64,000 nucleotides of DNA from Candidatus Kurthia intestinigallinarum. GTDB taxonomy: Bacteria; Bacillota; Bacilli; Bacillales_A; Planococcaceae. The number at the start of each line of letters is the position of its first letter. The stretch's first letter is position 1. Below the pieces are notes generated by a model. That model made no database searches. It was not told the origin of the DNA and saw only the letters and a program-made list of their open reading frames with translations. This document shows, one piece after another, positions 32,690 through 41,023 of the stretch. The position numbers were made by a program, and so were the translations under genes. The stretch lies in contig NZ_JTFC01000031.1 of assembly GCF_003991225.1 (NCBI RefSeq), forward strand, positions 806,001 to 870,000, in the 5' to 3' direction.

Positions 32690-32709
32690 AATACCGTCAT
32701 GACGGTATT
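32690..32709. promoter_or_regulatory. Perfect 20-bp palindrome
   Basis: AATACCGTCATGACGGTATT has no mismatch and lies 6 bp downstream of the -10 at 32678-32683, the usual place for a repressor operator. No matching known consensus. Confidence 0.55.
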
Positions 32710-32712
32710 TGT

Positions 32713-32798
32713 ACGTATTTTCTGATAAAGAGGTTCGGTTGCAACCTGTACCATTTAAATACGTCCTATCTATGAATACAGCGTTTTAAACCTGTATT
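32713..32798 (+). other. Candidate structured leader RNA region
   Basis: ACGTATTT (32713-32720) pairs with AAATACGT (32757-32764), enclosing AGGTT/AACCT (32731-32747). A second hairpin AATACAG/CTGTATT spans 32775-32798. This would form a multi-stem leader about 200 nt before the Spx-like gene. It does not match riboswitch classes I know; no ORF with a ribosome site lies here. Confidence 0.35.
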
Positions 32799-32855
32799 TA
32801 CGATAAATATTCTCTTTTTACCACGAATATTCATCTTTTATTCACAATTTTCAAT

Positions 32856-32885
32856 TTGACTTATCAATATCTTACTGATAAGATA
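32856..32885 (+). promoter_or_regulatory. Promoter of the spx-like/marR operon with MarR-type operator
   Basis: TTGACT (32856-32861), 17 bases, TAAGAT (32879-32884). Over the -10 lies a perfect dyad TATCTTA-CTGA-TAAGATA (32868-32885), the size and geometry of MarR-family operators. The second gene of the operon is a MarR regulator, so autorepression is likely. Confidence 0.65.
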
Positions 32886-32919
32886 TATGTATACTAAACG
32901 AACGAAAGTAGGAATTTAC

Positions 32920-33324
32920 ATGACTGTTACAATTTACACACAAACAAGCTGCACATCATCTAAAAAAGCCTTACAATGGTTACGTGACAACGGGATTGAA
33001 TACACTGAAAAGCGTATTACATCGGATCCACTATCATTATCTGAGTTCAAAACAATTTTGAGCATGACAGAAGATGGCACAGATGAAATCATTTCAACAA
33101 ACTCAAAAGACTATAAAAACCTGAACTGCGATATTAACGCATTATCGATTCAAGAGTTATATAGCATCGTAAAAGAACATCCAAAAATGCTGCGTAGTCC
33201 TATTCTTGTAGATGCAAAACGTCTGCAAGTTGGCTATAACGAAATGGATATCCGTCGCTTCATTCCTCGTAAAGTACGTGCTTACGAATTATTTGAAATG
33301 CAACGCCTTGCGAACGATTACTAG
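32920..33324 (+). CDS. Spx/ArsC-family transcriptional regulator lacking the CxxC switch
   Basis: 134 residues, close to Spx in length. The thioredoxin-like N-terminus shows TSCTSSKKA: only the first cysteine (Cys11) of the CxxC switch remains; residue 14 is Ser. The RNA-polymerase alpha-binding features persist: EDGTDEIIS with Gly53 (Gly52 in Spx), LRSPILVD, and GYNEMDIRRFIPRKVR. So it should bind RNAP but cannot form the usual intramolecular disulfide. Start ATG 32920 behind AGTAGGAA; the longer frame starts upstream of the promoter -10. It is cotranscribed with the marR gene 27 bases downstream. It is probably a paralogue of the main Spx. Confidence 0.85.
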   Translation: MTVTIYTQTSCTSSKKALQWLRDNGIEYTEKRITSDPLSLSEFKTILSMTEDGTDEIISTNSKDYKNLNCDINALSIQELYSIVKEHPKMLRSPILVDAKRLQVGYNEMDIRRFIPRKVRAYELFEMQRLANDY

Positions 33325-33351
33325 ACGTCAGAAAATTTGGAGATGATTAAA

Positions 33352-33777
33352 GTGATAGATCGCCATAATAACGGCATCACAGCGCTTTTTGAAGTAGCGG
33401 CTGCAATCGAACGTAAATGGGCAAATGAATGGAATAGCCATAATAATCTGGGGTTATCTAAAACACATATTTTATTATTGGATCTACTCGATTCCAAAGG
33501 TCCGCTACGCCCTTCCGATTTGGCAGAGACGTTACATGTAACTACTGGTGGCGTAACTGTCCTGACAAGTAAGCTATTAAAGGCTGAATACATTAAAAAA
33601 ACGCAAAATCAATCCGACCGCCGCGCCTCTCAATTAGAGATTACAGCGGAAGGAAAACAATTATTAGAGGAAGCATACGAACATATCGAGGCACTTGTGA
33701 ATCGCATGTTTGGCATGCTTACTGCTGATGAATTAAAAACCTTGCAAGTCATTTTTATGAAATGCCTGCAAGCTTAA
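33352..33777 (+). CDS. MarR-family transcriptional regulator
   Basis: 141 residues with the winged helix: recognition region PSDLAETLHVTTGGVTVLTSKL (about 54-75), wing YIKKTQNQSDRRASQLEIT with the family signature DRR, and a C-terminal dimerisation helix. No cysteine suited to OhrR-type thiol sensing is seen near the N-terminus. Start taken as GTG 33352, nine bases after GGAG; earlier TTG/ATG codons overlap that site. Second gene of the operon with the Spx-like gene; likely repressor of the promoter at 32856. Confidence 0.83.
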   Translation: MIDRHNNGITALFEVAAAIERKWANEWNSHNNLGLSKTHILLLDLLDSKGPLRPSDLAETLHVTTGGVTVLTSKLLKAEYIKKTQNQSDRRASQLEITAEGKQLLEEAYEHIEALVNRMFGMLTADELKTLQVIFMKCLQA

Positions 33778-33860
33778 AAGTCATGTTGACGCATTTCTTT
33801 TTGTGTGGGAAGAAATGCATAAACGTCACGCATTTTTGCGTGGCGTTTTTTTACGCAAAA

Positions 33861-33996
33861 AAGAAGACTAGGACGAAACACGTCATTTTTCTTTTTGAGC
33901 GTTCGCAACGAAAAACCGGAACCGCACAATAGTGCGATTCCGGTTTTTCTTATGCTCATAGGAGAGATTGCTTTTACATGTATGTCAAAGCCTCTC
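33861..33996. repeat. Nested-hairpin repeat R4 (inverse orientation)
   Basis: Reads AAGACTAGGACGAAACACGTCA ... AACCGGAACCGC / GCGATTCCGGTT ... GTATGTCAAAGCCTCT, the reverse of R1. It lies downstream of marR; the next gene on the other strand ends at 34449. A small hairpin GCATAAACGTCACGCATTTTTGCGTGGCGTTTTTTTACGC at 33818-33857 in front of it is a separate terminator. Confidence 0.83.
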
Positions 33997-34212
33997 TATA
34001 TATAAACCTTAATCGGGTCTCGACCACTTCAATCATCGAGCCTTAGAAGGATTGCGAAATACAGCTGTCTGACAAAGCTGCTGTTCTATGTGCTAAATTG
34101 ATGAGTTTTGACGTAGCACCAATGTTGACGACATCGTGCTATGTATTAAGAATTTGTGCTACTACTGCTTCTCGGTCAGTAGTAGATTTTATGGAATAAT
34201 GGCGTTTTTCTT

Positions 34213-34415
34213 TATCCGGATTCATCGACTAGTTTCTCGGGTCAAATCGCTTCTTCCGACGCGGCTAGTCGCCGCTTGTCAGAAGCTTTATTTGCCCTTC
34301 GAATCTGAACGAGTCGATTCATCACTTATTCTATCCGGATTCAAACACCAGTGCCTCGGGTCGTTTCGCACTCTCTGTCGCGACTAATCGTCACTTGTCG
34401 AGCGCTATAAACGCC
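34213..34415. repeat. Pair of diverged ~85-bp direct repeats in a gene-free stretch
   Basis: Units 34213-34299 and 34332-34415 share ATCCGGATTCA, CTCGGGTC, TCGC, CGCG-CTA-TCG, CTTGTC and GCT-TA blocks in the same order. They lie in the 450-bp gap between R4 and the ECF sigma gene. No ORF with a ribosome site is present; the composition is richer in G+C than the neighbours. Function unknown. Confidence 0.45.
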
Positions 34416-34448
34416 CATCAGCACTAAACGGCGTTTTCATCACTTAGG

Positions 34449-35006
34449 TTAAGCCATAATTGCTGATGTTGCGGCTTCGTCTGATAATACCATTTCTTTT
34501 AGGCGTGCTTTCGCGCGGAATAGGCGTGATTTTACTGTACCGATTGATACTTTCATAATGTCAGCGATTTCGATTAAAGAAAGTTGGTGTACGTAAAAGT
34601 AAAGTAATGTATTTTTGTAAATACCGTCTAATTGGCTGATTTTTTCTTGTACGACCTTTGCGACATCTTCCTTTTCGATTAACTCCTCCGTAGATAGGTC
34701 ATCGTTTGGAACTAAATCAAGCACTGGCACGTCAAGTGTATCAGGTTGGTTCATCATGTATTTGCTGCGGCGTACATTTTTACGGTAACGGTCGCGGAAT
34801 GTATTCATGCAGATTGTTGTTAACCAGGCTTTTAAATGATCAACTTGTGCAACATATGATTCGTAGCGTACGACTTTCACCCAAACTTCTTGCATTAAAT
34901 CTTCTGCTTCTGCTTTATTGCGTGTAAGTTTTAAGCAAAGATGATAGATGTAGCGATTGTATTCCTCATATACTTCATTTAGTGTAGTTGTTTGTAAAGT
35001 TTCCAT
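34449..35006 (-). CDS. ECF-type RNA polymerase sigma factor
   Basis: 185 residues: sigma region 2 (YNRYIYHLCLKLTRNKAEAEDLMQEVWVKV, about 16-45) and region 4 (LIEIADIMKVSIGTVKSRLFRAKARLKEM, about 143-171), joined by a charged linker. Group IV sigma factors direct RNAP to stress promoters. No anti-sigma gene adjoins on either side, which is unusual for this class. ATG 35006 with TAGGAGGTTTAACGTT. The upstream gene is separated by a terminator, so the gene is monocistronic. Confidence 0.88.
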   Translation of the reverse strand: METLQTTTLNEVYEEYNRYIYHLCLKLTRNKAEAEDLMQEVWVKVVRYESYVAQVDHLKAWLTTICMNTFRDRYRKNVRRSKYMMNQPDTLDVPVLDLVPNDDLSTEELIEKEDVAKVVQEKISQLDGIYKNTLLYFYVHQLSLIEIADIMKVSIGTVKSRLFRAKARLKEMVLSDEAATSAIMA

Positions 35007-35110
35007 AACGTTAAACCTCCTAAAGTTTTATTTGTCTATTTATAGCTGTGTACCAGCTGTATCGTTAAGGTTATGTGTTGTTGTTTACATTCTTATTATC
35101 GCGAAGTTTT

Positions 35111-35160
35111 ACCTTACGCTCCATCGACTTAACTTTCATTTACCTTACAATCATGTAAGG
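35111..35160. promoter_or_regulatory. Dyad and repeated half-site upstream of the sigma gene
   Basis: CCTTACA-ATCA-TGTAAGG (35143-35160) is a perfect 7+4+7 dyad; another half-site ACCTTACG lies 31 bp away (35111-35118), three helical turns. Located 105-155 bp before the sigma gene start. Regulator unknown. Confidence 0.4.
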
Positions 35161-35198
35161 TTTGGAACTTTTTCGTGTAATGTACCCCGAAAAGCGCA

Positions 35199-35235
35199 TA
35201 AAAAAAGACTGCTACGCTATGTAGAAGCCCTTTTT
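35199..35235 (-). terminator. Terminator of the CNNM gene
   Basis: Imperfect stem AAAAAGGGCTTCTAC / GTAGCAGTCTTTTTTT on the minus strand, four bases past the stop at 35240. Confidence 0.75.
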
Positions 35236-35239
35236 CATC

Positions 35240-36472
35240 TTATGAACCTTTCACGATTGTCACCTTTGTCGCATGTGTGCCTTCTACTTCATTTACTGTA
35301 AAGGTTAAGCCAAATGCTTCAAATACATCATTCGGTCGTGGCAGTCGCTGCATTTCCTCCAGTATTAGTCCCCCAACAATATCATGGTCGAATGGTATTT
35401 CTGCGTGTAGTAACTTGTTCACCTGCTCGATTTCAATGCGGTCACTACAAATCAATACCGATTCGCTTGCCTCGTAAATAAGCGGACTATCACGGTCGGT
35501 TTCATCCTCAATTTCCTGTCCAATCATATCTTCAATCATATCCTCAGTCGTCACAATTCCTAATGTGCCACCGTATTCATCTAGGACAATCGCTAAATGC
35601 TTTTTAGCTCCCGTCATCCGTTTAAACACTTTTTCTACATCTAAATTCGCCACGACAAATAATGGTTCTGTATCAAGAAATTCTGTGAGCGGACGCTGCG
35701 GCTCAATCGACCACTCAACGAGCTTTTTCGATAAAAACAGCCCAACAATATGGTCAATATCCCCGTCATACACCGGGTAACGTGTGTAGCCATTATTTAA
35801 AATCACATCGCGCACCGCATCAAAGTCCGCTGTAAGCGGCAGTGCGACAATTTCCGTTCGATGCGCACCAAGCACGTCCTCGACATCCTTATCAGGAAAA
35901 TCGAGTACTTCTTTTAAACGCTTTCCTTCTATTGAATCATAGGCGCCAGATGTTTCAGCAATATCGATAACTGCACGCACCTCATCCTTCGTCATCTTCG
36001 CCTCCGTTACCTTGCCACGAGTCAAAATACGAATAAAAATATTTGTAAAACCTTGTACAATGATTGCAACCGGTGTACATATTTTTACTAAATAATAAAT
36101 TGGCATCAACACAGGTTTTGAATAGGACATCGGCTCCGCATAGGTCACTGCCATTGTTTTTGGTAGCACTTCCGCAAATAAAATGAGGACAATCGTTAAA
36201 ATGGCTGTTGCGAGCGATACTTTCCAGCCGTGATTTAACGCGATAATTGTCACAATCGTTGGCAGTAAAATATTGACGACATTATTTAAAATTAACACCG
36301 TCGTAATCATACGGTCCGGCTTCTCAATAATTTTTAACATTTGAATCGACCGCGCATCCCCGTTTGCGGCTCGTAATCTTACTTTCATTTTATTAATTGC
36401 CGTTAGCGCAGTTTCTGCTGCCGCAAAATAGCTCGACAGTGCGAGTAGTATCGCTAAAAATACAAACTCCAT
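35240..36472 (-). CDS. CNNM/HlyC-CorC family membrane protein with CBS pair
   Basis: 410 residues. N-terminal DUF21/CNNM membrane domain (to ~165) with SSYFAAAETALTAIN and the VLPKTMAV motif, a two-CBS module (~190-310, including VLDEYGGTLGIVTTEDMIEDMIG) and a C-terminal CorC_HlyC domain (~330-405). Family members such as B. subtilis MpfA export Mg2+; others are annotated as hemolysins without evidence. Inner-membrane location. ATG 36472 with GAGGAGGACGGAAA. Single gene. Confidence 0.87.
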   Translation of the reverse strand: MEFVFLAILLALSSYFAAAETALTAINKMKVRLRAANGDARSIQMLKIIEKPDRMITTVLILNNVVNILLPTIVTIIALNHGWKVSLATAILTIVLILFAEVLPKTMAVTYAEPMSYSKPVLMPIYYLVKICTPVAIIVQGFTNIFIRILTRGKVTEAKMTKDEVRAVIDIAETSGAYDSIEGKRLKEVLDFPDKDVEDVLGAHRTEIVALPLTADFDAVRDVILNNGYTRYPVYDGDIDHIVGLFLSKKLVEWSIEPQRPLTEFLDTEPLFVVANLDVEKVFKRMTGAKKHLAIVLDEYGGTLGIVTTEDMIEDMIGQEIEDETDRDSPLIYEASESVLICSDRIEIEQVNKLLHAEIPFDHDIVGGLILEEMQRLPRPNDVFEAFGLTFTVNEVEGTHATKVTIVKGS

Positions 36473-36604
36473 TTTCCGTCCTCCTCCACTCGTATTACTT
36501 CTGTTATACCACTTTTCTTAAATTATACGCGCTAAAAGACTTCCAATTGTTGCTATGATATAATTTGTAGTGCAAATAGAAAATAATAAAGCGAGGGATT
36601 TTCA

Positions 36605-37990
36605 GTGACTCAATTAGAAAATTTAAATCAATATTTTACAGAAAATCGCGAACGTCATCTTGACGAAATGAAAGCTTTTTTAGCCATTCCAAGCATCAGC
36701 TCTCTTTCAGAACATAAAGATGATATGTACAAAGCAGCGAACCACTTATCTGACCTATTAACAGCTGCTGGTATGGAAAATGCGACTATTCACGATACAG
36801 CGGGCCATCCTGTCGTAACAGCTGACTGGTTACACGCTGAAGGTGCACCAACAGTTCTTGTATACGGTCACTATGACGTACAACCAGTAGACCCTGTTGA
36901 GCTTTGGGACAGCATGCCATTTGAACCTGAAATTCGTGACAATATCATGTATGCTCGTGGTTCTTCAGATGATAAAGGCCAAGTATTTATGCACGTTAAA
37001 GTGCTAGAGGCTATGCTTGCATCAGACGAAAAACTTCCTGTAAACGTAAAAGTTATTTTCGAAGGGGAAGAAGAAATTGGTTCTGTTCATTTAGACCAAT
37101 TTATCGCAGACCACAAAGATTACTTAAAAGCAGATGTTGTATTAATTTCAGATACTTCTTTATATGCACCTGGTAAACCAGCTGTTGTGTATTCACTACG
37201 TGGCTTAACTGGTATTCAAATTGATGTTCGTACAGCAAAAGGTGACCTTCACTCAGGTATGTACGGTGGTGGTGTGCATAACTCAATCCACGTATTAGCG
37301 GATATTTTAGCGTCATTCCACGATGAAAACGGTCATATCGCGGTTGAAGGCTTCTACGATAACGTGTTACCTATCTCTGATGACGAGCGCGCAGCCTACG
37401 CTGAGCTTGGCTTTGATGCAGAGCAAATGAAAGAAGAGGCTGGCGTCAAAACATTATTCGGTGAAGAAGGCTTCTCATATCTTGAACAAACATGGGCTCG
37501 TCCAACACTTGAAATTAACGGCGTATTTGGTGGCTTCTCTGGCGAAGGTGTGAAAACCGTTCTTCCTGCACAAGCTGGCGCAAAAATCACATGTCGTCTT
37601 GTACCAAATCAAGATCCACATGAAATCGTTGCACTACTTCGTGCGCATGTAGCGAAACATCAACCAGAAGGCGTTGATATCGAAATTACTGAATTCGATA
37701 AAGGGAAACCATTTATCGCACCATTTGATCACCCATATGTACAAGCTGCTGGTCATTCTTATGAAACACAATACGACCAAAAAACAGCATTCATCCGTTC
37801 AGGTGGTTCGATTCCAATCGTTTCTACATTCGATGAAATCTTAGCTGCACCCGTTATCATGATGGGCTTCGCGCTATCAACTGAAAACTTCCATGCACCA
37901 AACGAGCACTTCCACTTAGAAAACTTCGATAAAGGCCTACGTGTCGTATCTGATTATCTAACTGAAATTGCATCAATCGAAAAAATTTAA
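36605..37990 (+). CDS. M20-family dipeptidase
   Basis: 461 residues, zinc aminoacylase/carboxypeptidase-like fold. Metal and catalytic residues in YGHYDVQP (near 91), ARGSSDDKGQ (near 123, bridging Asp), FEGEEEIGS (general base Glu then metal Glu, near 159), and C-terminal STENFHAPNEHF with the last His. A lid/dimerisation domain (GLTGIQIDVRTAKGDLHSGMYGG) spans ~205-390. This arrangement fits cytosolic dipeptidases (CNDP-like), often mislabelled as DapE. GTG start 36605 follows GCGAGGGATTT. Monocistronic. Confidence 0.87.
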   Translation: MTQLENLNQYFTENRERHLDEMKAFLAIPSISSLSEHKDDMYKAANHLSDLLTAAGMENATIHDTAGHPVVTADWLHAEGAPTVLVYGHYDVQPVDPVELWDSMPFEPEIRDNIMYARGSSDDKGQVFMHVKVLEAMLASDEKLPVNVKVIFEGEEEIGSVHLDQFIADHKDYLKADVVLISDTSLYAPGKPAVVYSLRGLTGIQIDVRTAKGDLHSGMYGGGVHNSIHVLADILASFHDENGHIAVEGFYDNVLPISDDERAAYAELGFDAEQMKEEAGVKTLFGEEGFSYLEQTWARPTLEINGVFGGFSGEGVKTVLPAQAGAKITCRLVPNQDPHEIVALLRAHVAKHQPEGVDIEITEFDKGKPFIAPFDHPYVQAAGHSYETQYDQKTAFIRSGGSIPIVSTFDEILAAPVIMMGFALSTENFHAPNEHFHLENFDKGLRVVSDYLTEIASIEKI

Positions 37991-38008
37991 TTAAAAAATC
38001 ATGATAAT

Positions 38009-38048
38009 AAAAGAAGGAATCGCGCTTTTGCGCGATTCCTTCTTTTTT
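38009..38048. terminator. Bidirectional terminator
   Basis: AAAGAAGGAATCGCGC-TTTT-GCGCGATTCCTTCTTT, perfect stem with A/T flanks, between convergent dipeptidase and nitroreductase genes. Confidence 0.92.
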
Positions 38049-38053
38049 GTGGA

Positions 38054-38626
38054 TTATTCGCCGAAGAATGTAACGATTTCTTCTGCTGTTTTACGTGTTT
38101 TCTTCGCAGGAACTTTGTCAAAATAGCCTAGTTGAACCATCGCAATGACACGTTCACCTGGTTTTGCACCAATGGCTTCTGTGAATTCCGGGCTGTCTAA
38201 CCATGTTGGGTTTTTCCAAATTGAACCGATACCACGGTCCCATGCAAGTAACATCATGTTTTGGATGAAGCAGCTCGCTGCCGCAAAATCCTCTGTACGC
38301 TCATGCTGACGTAAATCCTCTGGTACCACCACAAATGCATACGCACCTGGTGATAAGAATTTCGTCATTTTATGCTCGATGTCCTCTGCCGTTAAATGCG
38401 CGTGATTTGGGATTGTCACATCACGAATGATGTCCAATACTTTTGGTAATCCTTCACCAATACCAAGAATAACGCGCCATGGTTGACGATTTTTATGATT
38501 CGGTGCCCATACAGCATCGTTGATGATGTCTAAAATATCTTGCGCATCTACAGGTTGTTTATTAAATACACCAACTGAACGGCGCTCTAAGATGGCTTCT
38601 CTTACTGATAATGATTGACTATTCAC
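38054..38626 (-). CDS. Nitroreductase-family flavoprotein
   Basis: 190 residues; FMN/NAD(P)H oxidoreductase. AILERRSVGVFNKQPV at the N-terminus (FMN phosphate arginines), APNHKNRQPWRV near 40, and IGSIWKNPTW near 135 are typical of the YdjA/TdsD-like branch. Substrate not predictable. GTG start 38626 preceded by AGGAGTGAGTCATT. It lies 51 bases upstream of the end of the MMPL gene on the same strand and may be cotranscribed with it. Confidence 0.85.
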   Translation of the reverse strand: MNSQSLSVREAILERRSVGVFNKQPVDAQDILDIINDAVWAPNHKNRQPWRVILGIGEGLPKVLDIIRDVTIPNHAHLTAEDIEHKMTKFLSPGAYAFVVVPEDLRQHERTEDFAAASCFIQNMMLLAWDRGIGSIWKNPTWLDSPEFTEAIGAKPGERVIAMVQLGYFDKVPAKKTRKTAEEIVTFFGE

Positions 38627-38677
38627 AATGACTCACTCCTATGAAATCTATTCGATTCAACGATACCACAACGTTCG

Positions 38678-40888
38678 TTATTCATCTACTTTCTTTTTCC
38701 AAAGCTTACCTGGCCAGAATGCAGCACGACCAAATTTCATCGTAAGTGCTGGTACAAGAAGTGGTCGAACGATAAACGTATCAAGTAAGACACCGATTGC
38801 GGTAATAATACCAAATTGAACTAATACTTGAATTGGTAATGTCGCAAGCACCGCGAATGTACCCGCTAAAATTAAACCAGCGGACGTAATCACACTACCT
38901 GTATATTTAACACCTTCTGATACCGCGGTTTTTAAATTCTTATGCTTACGGCGCTGCCAAACTTCTGACACCATAAAGATGTTGTAATCGACACCAAGTG
39001 CAACCGAGAATACGAATGTATATAGTGGAATCGAGCCTTGAATAGCGTCAATGCCCATACCATAATGTAGCACAATCCAGCCAAGACCAAGCGCTGAGAA
39101 GTACGATAGGATAACGGTTGCAATCAAGTAAAGGGTTGCGGTAATTGAGTGCAAGTACACTAATAATAGCAATGCAATTAACGCGATAATAACAGGCATA
39201 ATGATTTTTTCATCATCCTCAATTACTTTCATCTCATCGTATTGAGAGGCTGTTTCGCCGCCAATCCACACGCGGTCCTTCGCATCACTTACCCCTGCAT
39301 CTTCAAGAAGTGCAATGGCTTTGTCTTTAATTTTAGGAATATTATCTAATGATTCTGCTGCATATGGATTGTCTTTAAAATCCAATTGATAAAGCTGAAT
39401 TGCCTCGTCTTTTTCACCGACACGTTTTTCATCAACGCTCGCAGCAAAGTTTAATTTCTCTAAATCTTTTTGGAGATCGATATCCTTGCCATCTGTATCG
39501 ACGATGATTTGTACTGGCGCAAGCTCACCTGGAGAGAAGTTTTTCTCTACTAATGTGTAACCCTCGCGAGACGTCATGTCTTCTGGGAATGATGATAAAA
39601 TATCAAATGTGAATTTAATTTTCGGTGCAAATGCAGCAAGCGCACCTAATAAAATAACCGTCACAATAATAATGGTCATCGGTTTACTTGTAACCAGATT
39701 CCCGATTTTTTGACTAAATTTATGCTGTGGACGATGTTGTTTAAATGGTTTATTACGTTTTTTAGCACGTGCCTCTTCCATTTCTACTGTACGTGGAACG
39801 AATGGCCAAAACGCAGCACGACCAATGATAACAAGTAATGCTGGTAATACAAGCAATGCTGTTAAGCCCATAATTAGGACGCCAAAGCTAAATGGTACAG
39901 CGAAGCGCTCAAATGTACCGTAGTTAGCAAGTGCAAGCGTTGCAAGACCCGCAACTACTGTTAACGCACTCATTAAAATAGCGCCACCTGACTCTTTAAC
40001 AGCCTGTGCCATCGCCTTCCCTTTATCCTCAACCTCTAATAAAATTTCACGATATTTTGAAATCAGGAATAAACAATAATCGGTGCCGGCACCAAATAAC
40101 AATACCGTCATAATGGACACTGCCTGTGCATCCTTATCAATCCAACCATGATCAGCCATAAAGCCAAGTGCTGGACTAATGACACCATAAGCAAGACCTA
40201 CCGCAATAATTGGAATGATAGCAAGTAATGGCGAACGGTAAATTAAAATAAGTAAAACAAGTACTAAAAGCACCGTCGCAATCATCAACTTCACATCGGC
40301 ACTCGCAAATAAGCCGGTTGCATCTACTGAAATCGCTACTGGACCTGTGTAACGTAAGTTTAGTTCATCATTGCCCTCATACTTACCTTCTAATGACACA
40401 TCATCCTTCACTAATTTCGTGATGTCATCTAATCCTTTTTCAAAGGCTTCTGTATTCGCGCCCTTTTCAAAAAATACAGGTGTCACAAGCGTTGAGCCAT
40501 TTTCTGAAACGCTTTCTAATAACGCTTGTGGTGGTGTTTTATGAAGTGGTGGTACAAGTGATTGTGCATTCACTGGATTTTCGTCCAATTCTTTATACAG
40601 TGCCTGCACTTTCTCTAAATCCTTTTGTGTAAGCCCCTCTTCACGATGCCACACAAGTAATAATGGCGTTCCCGAATCATCCGGGAATTGTTCTTCTACA
40701 ATTTTTGCAGCTTGTTTTGACATCTCTGTGTCTTTTAAGTTTTCACTCGACACATTATCGATGCTATTAATTTGTGGCCAACTAAATGACACTACTGCTA
40801 CAAGTAAAATCCAAAATAGAAGTGATAGCCAGCGCCCCTTCTTACTTGCAACTAAATTGCCCCATAATTCTAATGGATGCTTCTTCAT
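38678..40888 (-). CDS. MMPL/RND-family membrane transporter (YdfJ/YdgH-like)
   Basis: 736 residues with the duplicated RND layout: TM1 near 20-38, a large extracytoplasmic loop (~40-195), TM2-6 (~200-365), a basic cytoplasmic linker (RAKKRNKPFKQHRPQHK), TM7 near 405, a second loop (~425-560) and TM8-12. Motifs GAGTDYCLFLISKYRE and GVDYNIFMVSEVWQRR carry the paired Asp-Tyr used for proton coupling in MMPL proteins. Divergent from a TetR gene, so probably an inducible exporter of lipids or drugs. ATG 40888 with AGGAGGGTTTTTT. Confidence 0.88.
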   Translation of the reverse strand: MKKHPLELWGNLVASKKGRWLSLLFWILLVAVVSFSWPQINSIDNVSSENLKDTEMSKQAAKIVEEQFPDDSGTPLLLVWHREEGLTQKDLEKVQALYKELDENPVNAQSLVPPLHKTPPQALLESVSENGSTLVTPVFFEKGANTEAFEKGLDDITKLVKDDVSLEGKYEGNDELNLRYTGPVAISVDATGLFASADVKLMIATVLLVLVLLILIYRSPLLAIIPIIAVGLAYGVISPALGFMADHGWIDKDAQAVSIMTVLLFGAGTDYCLFLISKYREILLEVEDKGKAMAQAVKESGGAILMSALTVVAGLATLALANYGTFERFAVPFSFGVLIMGLTALLVLPALLVIIGRAAFWPFVPRTVEMEEARAKKRNKPFKQHRPQHKFSQKIGNLVTSKPMTIIIVTVILLGALAAFAPKIKFTFDILSSFPEDMTSREGYTLVEKNFSPGELAPVQIIVDTDGKDIDLQKDLEKLNFAASVDEKRVGEKDEAIQLYQLDFKDNPYAAESLDNIPKIKDKAIALLEDAGVSDAKDRVWIGGETASQYDEMKVIEDDEKIIMPVIIALIALLLLVYLHSITATLYLIATVILSYFSALGLGWIVLHYGMGIDAIQGSIPLYTFVFSVALGVDYNIFMVSEVWQRRKHKNLKTAVSEGVKYTGSVITSAGLILAGTFAVLATLPIQVLVQFGIITAIGVLLDTFIVRPLLVPALTMKFGRAAFWPGKLWKKKVDE

Positions 40889-40977
40889 GTAAAAAACCCT
40901 CCTTTTTTCTTCTAACTAATTATATATACTCGATAGTTAATTATTCAAGTATGTTCACTAATTAACTTTTCCCACTT

Positions 40978-40988
40978 CATGGTATAAT
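40978..40988 (+). promoter_or_regulatory. Extended -10 promoter of the tetR gene
   Basis: TGGTATAAT, extended -10 with no good -35. The AT-rich divergent region 40905-40965 contains TAACTA...TAGTTA and repeated ACTAATTA blocks, which may form the TetR operator; no clean palindrome was found. Confidence 0.4.
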
Positions 40989-41023
40989 TATGTAATTATT
41001 TTTAGAAAAGAGGGGTCCCCTTG

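Noticed and set aside
40905-40970. TetR operator between the MMPL gene and tetR
   Set aside because: Repeated ACTAATTA and TAACTA/TAGTTA blocks exist but no clean palindrome; reported only as a hint within the promoter entry.
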